Source: an uncultured Clostridia bacterium
Lineage (GTDB): Bacteria; Bacillota; Clostridia; UBA1381
Length of the DNA stretch: 60,716 bases
Direction: 5' to 3'
Assembly: GCA_934489015.1 (NCBI GenBank)
Contig: CAKSSN010000016.1
Coordinates: 1 to 60,716, forward strand
Part shown: piece after piece, positions 33,654 to 40,990 of the stretch
How positions within the stretch are numbered: position 1 is the stretch's first letter
Layout: the number at the start of each line of letters is the position of its first letter
Notes under the pieces: generated by a model
What the model saw: the letters and a program-made list of their open reading frames with translations, nothing else
Told to the model about the DNA's origin: nothing
Databases searched by the model: none
Translations under genes and position numbers: made by a program

Positions 33654-34478
33654 ATGAATGATCATTGTAATGACGAGCACGGCTTTAAAGAAGCGGTTTG
33701 TATACATACAGACAAAGTATATGACAGCTGCCGTGACAAGGACTGCCTTGAAAATATAAGAGTATATCTTACAGCTTCCGGTCAGTCGGTTATAGACAGA
33801 GCTATTAACGTTAAATGCACAAAGGCGGAGATAATCTGGATTTTCTCCGATGTTGAAGCTGTTCCGTTCAATCGCGGCTTCTATTCCGTTGATTTGAAAT
33901 ATTTCTTCCGCGTAAGACTGGCTGCATTTACAGGCGTCGGCAGACCTACAGAGGTTGAAGGTCTTGCTACATTTGACAAGAAGGTTATTCTTTTCGGCTC
34001 TGAGGGAAATGCAAAGAATTTCTCATCGAGATATAAAGAGGACGCTTTCGATCCGCAGCTTTGGAAAAAGACAAATATGCCAAAAGCCGTTGTTGAAGTG
34101 GTTGAACCGATCGCACTTGGCGCAAAGGTTGTTGACATAAACGACAAGTGCTGCAGCTGTGACGACAATATTGACATTTCAAGTATTCCGGAGTCGGTTT
34201 GCCGCGTATTTGACGATAACCTAATCATCGGCGGCGAACAGAAGAGAGTTTTTGTATCTCTCGGTATTTTCTCGATTGTAAAGCTTGAGCGCCGCGTTCA
34301 GCTTTTAATTCCGGCTTATGACTTCTGCGTTCCCAACAAAGAGTGTGTAGGCGCAACGGACGACAATCCCTGCGATTTGTTCGAGAGAATTGATTTCCCG
34401 GTAGACGAATTTTTCCCGCCGGAAAAATTCGACCTCGACCCTAATCCTCCCTGCTGCGGCTGTGGCTGTAATAACTGA
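33654..34478 (+). CDS. Conserved clostridial protein with Cys-rich tail, possible spore-coat component
   Basis: A 274-residue protein with no signal peptide. The N terminus MNDHCNDEHGFKEAVCIHTD and DSCRDKDCLENIRVYL recall a conserved protein of unknown function found in many sporulating Clostridia. Central blocks are INVKCTKAEIIWIFSDVEAV, GFYSVDLKYFFRVRL and LIPAYDFCVPNKECVG. Cysteines cluster as KCCSCDD near residue 165 and as PPCCGCGCNN at the very C terminus, typical of coat or metal-binding proteins. AAGGAG lies 11-12 bases before the ATG. A sigma-K-like promoter upstream and a terminator downstream make it monocistronic. Coat association is an inference. Confidence 0.7.
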   Translation: MNDHCNDEHGFKEAVCIHTDKVYDSCRDKDCLENIRVYLTASGQSVIDRAINVKCTKAEIIWIFSDVEAVPFNRGFYSVDLKYFFRVRLAAFTGVGRPTEVEGLATFDKKVILFGSEGNAKNFSSRYKEDAFDPQLWKKTNMPKAVVEVVEPIALGAKVVDINDKCCSCDDNIDISSIPESVCRVFDDNLIIGGEQKRVFVSLGIFSIVKLERRVQLLIPAYDFCVPNKECVGATDDNPCDLFERIDFPVDEFFPPEKFDLDPNPPCCGCGCNN

Positions 34479-34500
34479 TAAAAATAAATCGTAAGACTGT

Positions 34501-34537
34501 AAGCGCGCATATCGCATAAGGGTATGCGTGCTTTTTA
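34501..34537 (+). terminator. Terminator of the Cys-rich protein gene
   Basis: AAGCGCGCATA pairs with TATGCGTGCTT (one G-T), followed by TTTTATTAAG. Confidence 0.8.
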
Positions 34538-34662
34538 TTAAGTATTAACCTAAAATCAGTTCATTTACAAATAATTATATCAAATTTTTGATTTTATCCG
34601 CCAGTGTACACGAATTATTCATAATCTGTTTACTCGTTCGAAACCGCGTTTTTTTTAAACTC

Positions 34663-34691
34663 TTGACAAATCAGAGAATTTCGTTTATAAT
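34663..34691 (+). promoter_or_regulatory. Consensus sigma-A promoter of the RNA unit
   Basis: TTGACA (34663-34668), exactly 17 bp, TATAAT (34686-34691). No gene start lies downstream on this strand; the transcript would begin near 34698-34700. Confidence 0.85.
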
Positions 34692-34698
34692 ATAAATA

Positions 34699-34922
34699 CA
34701 AGGTAGATGAGCGACATCTCATCGGTGTGACCGGCACCTAAAATCCGAAATGTATGCCGAACATTAGGTCGGAGCGTCGGCGGACGACAGAAAATTCCGA
34801 AATATATGCAGCAGAACGATTTTATTCGGACAGAGCTGAGAGTTGGCGGACAACAGAAAAATCGGTCGCATTTATATTTTTAAAACATTTAAAAATAGGG
34901 GACTTAATTATCCCCTATTTTT
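34699..34922 (+). ncRNA. Candidate structured small RNA, about 224 nt, family unknown
   Basis: Between a consensus promoter and an intrinsic terminator there is no open frame with an RBS but much potential structure. Stem AGGT (34701-34704)/ACCT (34736-34739) encloses hairpin GATGAG/CTCATC and GGTG/CACC. Then come two related units. Unit 1 has TCCGA (34744-34748)/TCGGA (34769-34773) and hairpin GTCG-GCGGA-CGAC (34776-34788). Unit 2 has TCCGAA (34796-34801)/TTCGGA (34825-34830) and hairpin GTTG-GCGGA-CAAC (34842-34854). The loops are identical while the stems covary (C-G to T-A). Each unit ends with ACAGAAAA. I could not match it to 6S, SRP, RNase P, tmRNA, T-box or a known riboswitch. The downstream gene is on the opposite strand, so a cis-riboswitch role is unlikely. 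Confidence 0.6.
34891..34922. terminator. Intrinsic terminator of the RNA unit (bidirectional)
   Basis: AAAAATAGGGGA / TCCCCTATTTTT, a 12-bp stem with an 8-nt loop. It ends with T-runs on both strands, so it can also end the nitroreductase-side transcript. Confidence 0.85.
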
Positions 34923-34967
34923 ATGTTTATTTTAACAAGCAGAAAACTTTTCTTTTTCGTACAAAGA

Positions 34968-35486
34968 CTAAAAATGATTATAAAAAACAGTTTCCTCAAT
35001 CGGTCTTATTTCGCTATGCGACGGTGACGGCTCGGCATCATCTGCGGCGTAGCCCATAACGAGCAGACTGACAGGTACAAAATTTTCGGGCAGCTTAAAC
35101 TCCTCGCGCATTTTCTCCGGGTTAAAGTGCATAACCCAAGTTGTGCCTATGCCTATATCGGCAGCAGCAAGCATCATATGCGTTGTAACAATACTTGCGT
35201 CAACTCCGCCGCAAAGCGCGCCGTCATACGGGCGCTGCCAGCAATCCGTTTTATCAAAGCAAACGAGCATTGCACACGGCGCGTCAAAATGACATCTTGT
35301 GCATTTTTTAAGCTTTTCGAGCGTTTCTTTTTCGTTTATAACGAGTATTCTCTGCGGCTGCTTATTGCACCCTGTCGGCGCGATATGACCCGCCTTTAAA
35401 ATTTTGTCGAGCGACTCCTTATCAACTGCCTTATCCTTAAATTTTCTTACAGAGTATCTTTTTTCAATCAAATCCGAAAATTCCAT
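34968..35486 (-). CDS. Nitroreductase family protein
   Basis: A 172-residue FMN-dependent oxidoreductase. The N-terminal MEFSDLIEKRYSVRKFKDK is the FMN-phosphate-binding start of the family. AGHIAPTGCNKQPQRILVIN, DASIVTTHMMLAAADIGIGT and VSLLVMGYAADDAEPSPSH are the other conserved blocks. CTRCHFDAPCAML is a Cys-bearing loop often seen in the short clostridial members. AGGAGG precedes the ATG, and it lies 12 bases after uvrA, so it is probably the last gene of the uvrB-uvrA operon. The natural substrate is unknown. Confidence 0.9.
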   Translation of the reverse strand: MEFSDLIEKRYSVRKFKDKAVDKESLDKILKAGHIAPTGCNKQPQRILVINEKETLEKLKKCTRCHFDAPCAMLVCFDKTDCWQRPYDGALCGGVDASIVTTHMMLAAADIGIGTTWVMHFNPEKMREEFKLPENFVPVSLLVMGYAADDAEPSPSHSEIRPIEETVFYNHF

Positions 35487-35498
35487 TATAAATCCCTC

Positions 35499-38321
35499 CT
35501 ACTGCAAATATTTTTTCAGATATTTCCCGGTAAACGAAACATCCGACTTAACAATCTCCTCCGGCGTTCCCGTCGCAATAACCGTTCCTCCGCCGTCGCC
35601 GCCCTCCGGACCAAGATCAATTATATAATCCGCCGACTTTATAACATCGAGGTTATGCTCTATTACAATAACCGTATTTCCGCCGTCTGTAAGGCGCTGA
35701 AGAACTTCAATGAGCTTATGAACATCGGCTGTATGAAGCCCCGTTGTCGGCTCATCGAGAATATAAACCGTTTTTCCGGTGCTTCTCTTTGAAAGCTCCG
35801 TTGCAAGCTTAACTCTCTGCGCTTCGCCGCCGGAGAGCGTTGTTGAACTCTGACCGAGCTTTACATACGAAAGCCCGACTTCCTTTAAAGTTTCGAGCTT
35901 GCGGCGCAGCTTCGGAAGATTTGAGAAAAACTCGAGCGCTTCCTCAACCGTCATTTCCAGCACATCGTAAATGCTCTTGCCCTTATACTTAACCTCTAAG
36001 GTTTCTCTGTTATATCTCTTGCCCTTGCAGACCTCGCACGGCACGTAAACGTCCGACAAAAAGTGCATTTCTATTTTAACAATACCGTCACCGCTGCACG
36101 CTTCGCATCTTCCGCCCTTTACGTTAAAGCTAAATCTGCCGGCATTGTAGCCGCGCGTTTTTGCGTCATTTGTTGAAGCGAAAACCTCGCGTATATCGTT
36201 AAAAAGACCTGTATATGTCGCCGGATTTGAGCGCGGCGTTCTGCCTATGGGCGCCTGGTCGATATTAATTATTTTATCGAGCTTTTCAATCCCCTCAATA
36301 TCCTTATGCTTCCCTGCGCGGCAGCGTGCGCGGTTTAAGTCGTGAGCAAGGCGCTTATAAAGAATTTCGTTTACAAGCGAACTTTTGCCCGATCCCGAAA
36401 CGCCCGTCACGCACGTGAACACGCCGAGCGGGAAATCAACGTCAATATTTTTAAGATTGTTTTCCGCCGCGCCCTTAACCTTTAGCCAGTCCTGCGGCGC
36501 TCTGCGCTCTTTCGGCACGTCAATTTTAAGCTCGCCCGAAAGATATTTACCCGTAACCGAGCGCGGACTTTTTATAATATCCTCAACGCTTCCACAGCCG
36601 ACAATTTCTCCGCCGTTTACACCCGCTCCCGGCCCCACGTCAACAATATAGTCCGCCGCATACATCGTGTCGGTGTCATGCTCTACAACTATAACCGTGT
36701 TACCGAGATCCCTCAGGTGACAAAGCGTGTTTATAAGCCTGTCGTTATCCCTCTGATGAAGCCCTATGCTCGGCTCGTCGAGAATATACAGCACTCCCGT
36801 AAGCCCGGAGCCTATCTGCGTTGCAAGCCTTATTCTCTGCGCTTCGCCGCCCGAAAGCGTACCCGACGAGCGCGCAAGCGTGAGATAACCAAGACCCACG
36901 TCAAGCAAAAACTTAAGCCTTGCCTTTATTTCCTTTATAATCTGCGCGCCTATAAATTGCTCGCGCTCGGTAATCTCAAGATTTGTTATAAACTCCATCG
37001 CCTTTTCAACCGAAAGCAGCGTAAAGTCGTAAATATTAATTCCGCCGACCGTTACCGCAAGCACGTTTTCGTTAAGCCTTGCACCGTGACAGTGCGGACA
37101 AACGGTTTCGTTTATATATTTTTCTATATCGTTTTTGGCATAGTCGGACCCCGACGCGCTGTAGCGCCTTTGAAGATTTGTTACAATTCCCTCAAAATCC
37201 GTCAGATATGTTCCGCTGCCGTATGAGCGCGTATAGCGGATTTCAATCTTTTCGCCGCGTGTTCCGTACATGACAATATCCTTTATCTTATCGGGCAAAT
37301 CCTTATAAGGCGTGTTAATGTCAAAGCCGTAATGCTCCGCAAGCGCGGAGAAATACATATAAGCCATGCTATCGGTCTGCGACGCGCTGTTCCACCCTGT
37401 TGCGTAAATCGCGCCGTCGATAAGGCTCTTGTTCGGATCGTCTATCAAAAGCGCCGGGTCAATTTCCGAAATGCTTCCGAGTCCGTCACAGTGGCTGCAC
37501 GCACCGTAAGGATTGTTAAACGAAAACATTCGCGGCGCAAGCTCTTCAAGACTTATTCCGCAGTCCGGGCACGCAAAACTGCCGCTGAACATTATATCCT
37601 CGCCGCCGATAACGTTTACCGCGACAACATCGCCCGTAAGCTTCATCGCCGTTTCAATCGAGTCGGCAAGGCGCTTTTCAATTCCGTCTTTTATAACAAT
37701 TCTGTCAATTACAATGTCAATATCGTGCTTAAACGTCTTTTTAAGCTCAATTTCCTCATCGAGCGTATACATATTTCCGTCAACGCGCACGCGCACAAAG
37801 CCGCTCTTTCGCGCGTTTTCAAAAATCTTTTTATGCTCGCCCTTTTTGCCCTTTACAACCGGCGCAAGTATCTGAATTTTAGTTCCCGCTCCGAGCTCCT
37901 TTACGCTGTCTACAATGTTGTCAACCGTCTGCCGCGAAATAACCTTGCCGCATTTCGGGCAGTGCGGAATACCTATCCTTGCATACAAAAGGCGCAGATA
38001 ATCGTAAATTTCCGTAACCGTTCCGACTGTTGAGCGCGGATTTTTCGAGGTTGTTTTCTGGTCAATGCTTATCGCCGGCGAAAGCCCCTCGATGCTGTCA
38101 ACGTCCGGCTTATCCATCTGGCCGAGAAACATTCTCGCATATGACGAAAGCGACTCCACATATCTTCTCTGCCCTTCGGCATATATCGTGTCAAACGCAA
38201 GAGATGATTTTCCCGACCCCGACAAACCCGTCATAACAATGAGCTTTTCGCGCGGAATATCTATTGAAACATTTTTGAGATTATGCACTCTCGCTCCTGT
38301 AATTTTTATTTTATCGTTCAT
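35499..38321 (-). CDS. uvrA: Excinuclease ABC subunit A
   Basis: A 940-residue damage-recognition ATPase of nucleotide excision repair. The start is ATG 38321 (MNDKIKITGARVHNLKN); the frame opens seven codons earlier. Two ABC modules are visible: Walker A GLSGSGKSSLAF and GVSGSGKSSLVNEIL, signatures LSGGEAQRIRLA and LSGGEAQRVKLA, Walker B LYILDEPSIGLH and VYILDEPTTGLH. Zinc modules include CPDCGISLEEL with CSHCDG and CEACSGDGIVK with CEVCKG. It is complete. It is transcribed after uvrB and an MntA-like gene; the spacer before it contains a 53-bp tandem repeat. Confidence 0.97.
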   Translation of the reverse strand: MNDKIKITGARVHNLKNVSIDIPREKLIVMTGLSGSGKSSLAFDTIYAEGQRRYVESLSSYARMFLGQMDKPDVDSIEGLSPAISIDQKTTSKNPRSTVGTVTEIYDYLRLLYARIGIPHCPKCGKVISRQTVDNIVDSVKELGAGTKIQILAPVVKGKKGEHKKIFENARKSGFVRVRVDGNMYTLDEEIELKKTFKHDIDIVIDRIVIKDGIEKRLADSIETAMKLTGDVVAVNVIGGEDIMFSGSFACPDCGISLEELAPRMFSFNNPYGACSHCDGLGSISEIDPALLIDDPNKSLIDGAIYATGWNSASQTDSMAYMYFSALAEHYGFDINTPYKDLPDKIKDIVMYGTRGEKIEIRYTRSYGSGTYLTDFEGIVTNLQRRYSASGSDYAKNDIEKYINETVCPHCHGARLNENVLAVTVGGINIYDFTLLSVEKAMEFITNLEITEREQFIGAQIIKEIKARLKFLLDVGLGYLTLARSSGTLSGGEAQRIRLATQIGSGLTGVLYILDEPSIGLHQRDNDRLINTLCHLRDLGNTVIVVEHDTDTMYAADYIVDVGPGAGVNGGEIVGCGSVEDIIKSPRSVTGKYLSGELKIDVPKERRAPQDWLKVKGAAENNLKNIDVDFPLGVFTCVTGVSGSGKSSLVNEILYKRLAHDLNRARCRAGKHKDIEGIEKLDKIINIDQAPIGRTPRSNPATYTGLFNDIREVFASTNDAKTRGYNAGRFSFNVKGGRCEACSGDGIVKIEMHFLSDVYVPCEVCKGKRYNRETLEVKYKGKSIYDVLEMTVEEALEFFSNLPKLRRKLETLKEVGLSYVKLGQSSTTLSGGEAQRVKLATELSKRSTGKTVYILDEPTTGLHTADVHKLIEVLQRLTDGGNTVIVIEHNLDVIKSADYIIDLGPEGGDGGGTVIATGTPEEIVKSDVSFTGKYLKKYLQ

Positions 38322-38353
38322 TTTTCTGCCTTTCCTTATCAATCAGTTCAGCT

Positions 38354-38512
38354 GTACCTACCGCGTGCAAAAAGCTGCTGCTGTCCGTCGGCTAAGCGGC
38401 GATTTCGTACCTGCCGCGTGCAAAAAGCTGCGGCCGTCCGCCGACCAAGCGGCGATTTCGTACCTGCCGCAAGCAAAATGCTGCGGCCGTCCGTCAGCTA
38501 AGTGACGGCGTT
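38354..38512. repeat. 53-bp tandem repeat, three copies
   Basis: Copies begin with GTACCT or GTACCTG at 38354, 38407 and 38460. Each contains GCCG(C)GTGCAAAAAGCTGC and a short palindrome (CCGTCAGCTAAGTGACGG in copy 3, CGCCGACCAAGCGGCG in copy 2). Copy 3 includes the last codons and stop of the upstream minus-strand gene. Copies differ by a few substitutions. Confidence 0.88.
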
Positions 38513-38862
38513 CCGTACTTATTCACGCGCCGAAGCAGCGCTTCCCTCTCGCCCTGAACAACGCTGTAGTCCTGCACCATTGCCGTTTCAAACATCGCTT
38601 TGACAAATTCGCTCTCCTTGTAAATCAGCTCCGCATGCGTTATTATGTCAAACCGCTCAAACGCGTCGCAGGAGCGAAAATCAATAATCGAAATCTTCTC
38701 CCCCACCGCCTCCGACAGCTCGTGCTGCATAGCGTATAGCATTTCTTCGGTTATGCTGTTGTCAAAAAAGCCGAAAACAAGCGTTAAATCAATTTCGCGG
38801 CTCATGTAAATAACAGGCGTTAAAAGCTTGTCTTTTATAAATTCAGCTATTTTTTCTTTCAT
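38494..38862 (-). CDS. MntA-like nucleotidyltransferase-fold protein, degenerate
   Basis: A 122-residue protein. The start is ATG 38862 with AAAGGTGAT upstream; a GTG at 38871 overlaps the uvrB stop. IDLTLVFGF and ISIIDFRSCDAFERFDIITH with AELIYKES resemble the strand-Asp and FEILRHGRLLY-like parts of MntA/HEPN-associated nucleotidyltransferases. The GSxxxG active-site motif at the N terminus is absent, and no HEPN toxin gene is adjacent. It is therefore probably not an active transferase. It sits between uvrB and uvrA, 6 bases after uvrB. Its 3' end is part of a tandem repeat. Confidence 0.6.
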   Translation of the reverse strand: MKEKIAEFIKDKLLTPVIYMSREIDLTLVFGFFDNSITEEMLYAMQHELSEAVGEKISIIDFRSCDAFERFDIITHAELIYKESEFVKAMFETAMVQDYSVVQGEREALLRRVNKYGTPSLS

Positions 38863-38867
38863 GAATA

Positions 38868-40811
38868 TCACCTTTTTTTAAGCTCTTTTATTCTGTCTCT
38901 AAGCTCTGCGGCGCGTTCAAATTCAAGATTATCCGCAGCTTTCGTCATTTCCTCTTCAAGGCGTTTTATCAGCACCTCAACAGGTTCGGGCGCGGTTTTC
39001 GCCGGAGCCGGCATAACGGTTGCTTCTATAATATCGCGGACTTCCTTTATGATTGTTGTCGGAATAATTCCGTGCTTTTCGTTGTACTCTATCTGCAAAG
39101 CGCGGCGCCTTGCCGTTTCGTCGATTGCCCTTCTCATAGAATCGGTAATTCCATCGGCGTACATTACAACCGTTCCGGACGCATTTCTCGCCGCGCGCCC
39201 GATTGTCTGAATAAGCGACCTTTCGCTTCGGAGAAAGCCCTCCTTGTCCGCGTCGAGTATCGCAACGAGCGACACCTCCGGAATGTCAAGCCCCTCTCTC
39301 AAAAGGTTAATTCCGACAAGGCAGTCAAACTCTCCGAGCCTGAGGTCGCGTATAATTTCCGTTCGCTCAATCGTTTTTATTTCCGAATGCATATACCTCA
39401 CGCGTATACCGATTTCCTTTAAGTATTCCGTCAAATCCTCCGCCATGCGCTTTGTTAGCGTTGTTACAAGCGTTCTTTGCTTTATTTCCGCGCGCAGATT
39501 AATTTCCTCGATAAGATCGTCTATCTGCCCCATAATCGGCCTTACGAAAATTTTCGGATCGAGAAGCCCTGTCGGGCGGATAATCTGCTCCGCCGTGTTT
39601 TCGGAATGTTTCTCTTCATATTCCGACGGCGTTGCGCTTGTGAAAATAACCTGATTTATGCGCTTTTCAAACTCTTCAAAATTAAGCGGTCTGTTGTCAT
39701 ACGCCGACGGCAGACGAAAGCCGTAATTTACAAGAGTATCTTTTCTTGCGCGGTCGCCGTTATACATAGCGCGCACCTGCGGCACGGTAACGTGCGACTC
39801 GTCTATAAACATAAGGTAATCGTCCGGGAAATAGTCAAGCAGCGTAAACGGAGCGGAGCCTGCCTTTCTTGCGCTTATGTGCCTTGAATAGTTTTCTATT
39901 CCCTGACAAAAGCCGATTTCCGAGAGCATTTCAAGATCATAGCGCGTTCGCTGCTCAATTCTCTGCGCTTCAAGGAGCATATTGTTATCTTTAAAATATT
40001 TTATCCGCTCTTCAAGCTCCTCTTCAATGCTCTTTATCGCCTGCTGCATTTTTTCCTTTGTTGTAACATAGTGAGATGCCGGGAAAATAACAACATGGTT
40101 TCTAAGCCCTGTTATCTCACCTGTAATGGCGTCAATTTCGGCTATCCTTTCAATTTCGTCGCCGAAAAACTCAACGCGTATCGCCTTTTCTCCGTTATTT
40201 GACGGAAAAATCTCCAAAACATCGCCTCTTACGCGGAATTTGTTACGTGTAAAGGCTATATCGTTTCTTTCGTACTGTATTTCAACAAGACGGTTTAAAA
40301 TCTCGTCGCGGTCGCGCTCCATGCCGACTCTGAGGCTGAGCATAAGATTTTTATAGTCGTTCGGGTCGCCGAGACCGTAAATGCACGACACGCTCGCAAC
40401 GATTATAACGTCGCGCCGCTCAAAAAGCGCCGCCGTTGCGCTGTGGCGCAGCTTGTCTATTTCATCATTTATAGAAGCGTCCTTTTCTATAAAGGTATCT
40501 GTCTGCGGAATATATGCCTCCGGCTGATAATAATCATAGTACGACACGAAATATTCAACCGCGTTATTCGGGAAAAATTCTTTAAACTCGCTGCAAAGCT
40601 GCGCCGCAAGCGTTTTGTTATGCGCCAGAACAAGCGTAGGCTTATTGACGTTTGCAATGATATTTGCCATTGTAAACGTTTTGCCCGAGCCCGTAACGCC
40701 GAGAAGCGTCTGACCGCGCAGACCCTTTTTAACACCCTTTGTCAGCGATTTTATAGCCTGCGGCTGATCGCCTGTCGGATTATAAGGAGCTATAAGCTCG
40801 AATTTATCCAT
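38868..40811 (-). CDS. uvrB: Excinuclease ABC subunit B
   Basis: A 647-residue DNA repair helicase. Walker A is GVTGSGKTFTMANI, and the beta-hairpin follows at VSYYDYYQPEAYIPQTD. DESHVTVPQ is motif II, VIFTSATPSEYE is motif III, and QTIGRAARN is motif VI. The C-terminal UVR coiled coil for UvrC binding is MTKAADNLEFERAAELRD near 615-640. Full length. GGAGG precedes the ATG. It heads the run uvrB - MntA-like - uvrA - nitroreductase; uvrC is not in the window. Confidence 0.97.
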   Translation of the reverse strand: MDKFELIAPYNPTGDQPQAIKSLTKGVKKGLRGQTLLGVTGSGKTFTMANIIANVNKPTLVLAHNKTLAAQLCSEFKEFFPNNAVEYFVSYYDYYQPEAYIPQTDTFIEKDASINDEIDKLRHSATAALFERRDVIIVASVSCIYGLGDPNDYKNLMLSLRVGMERDRDEILNRLVEIQYERNDIAFTRNKFRVRGDVLEIFPSNNGEKAIRVEFFGDEIERIAEIDAITGEITGLRNHVVIFPASHYVTTKEKMQQAIKSIEEELEERIKYFKDNNMLLEAQRIEQRTRYDLEMLSEIGFCQGIENYSRHISARKAGSAPFTLLDYFPDDYLMFIDESHVTVPQVRAMYNGDRARKDTLVNYGFRLPSAYDNRPLNFEEFEKRINQVIFTSATPSEYEEKHSENTAEQIIRPTGLLDPKIFVRPIMGQIDDLIEEINLRAEIKQRTLVTTLTKRMAEDLTEYLKEIGIRVRYMHSEIKTIERTEIIRDLRLGEFDCLVGINLLREGLDIPEVSLVAILDADKEGFLRSERSLIQTIGRAARNASGTVVMYADGITDSMRRAIDETARRRALQIEYNEKHGIIPTTIIKEVRDIIEATVMPAPAKTAPEPVEVLIKRLEEEMTKAADNLEFERAAELRDRIKELKKR

Positions 40812-40851
40812 TTTGCACCTCCGTTTTACAGCTTTTTACAGTTTGCTTTTG

Positions 40852-40965
40852 TTAATTTACTTTGCCGCTCCCGCACTTTTGCGTTTGCCGAATTTCGTTT
40901 TTTGTCGCCCGCGCAAGACTCGCGCCTTGCCGAAACAAATGCGCTTTGCATTTGTTAAATTTCAT
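40852..40965 (-). CDS. Possible 37-residue basic peptide
   Basis: A short frame (MKFNKCKAHLFRQG... ending KCGSGKVN) lies in the 180-base gap between topB and uvrB, 25 bases after the topB stop, with AGGTAAGG eight bases before its ATG. It is rich in Lys, Arg, Gln and Ala. The leader AAGGCAGAAAAA-ATGAA also precedes uvrA, so the frame may simply be duplicated leader sequence. No family is recognised. Confidence 0.28.
   Translation of the reverse strand: MKFNKCKAHLFRQGASLARATKNEIRQTQKCGSGKVN
40934..40956. other. Hairpin in the topB-uvrB gap
   Basis: AACAAATGC pairs with GCATTTGTT across 5 bases. There is no T-run, so it is not a normal terminator; it may slow read-through or stabilise the uvrB message. 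Confidence 0.5.
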
Positions 40966-40990
40966 TTTTTCTGCCTTACCTGCAATTGCT

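Noticed and set aside
34699..34922. Riboswitch, T-box or SRP/6S RNA interpretation of the RNA unit
   Set aside because: Core motifs of those classes (for example the T-box GGTGG bulge or the SRP GGAAG loop) are absent, and the downstream gene is on the other strand.
38354..38512. CRISPR-like array
   Set aside because: The 53-bp units are contiguous tandem copies with no unique spacers, and no cas genes are present.
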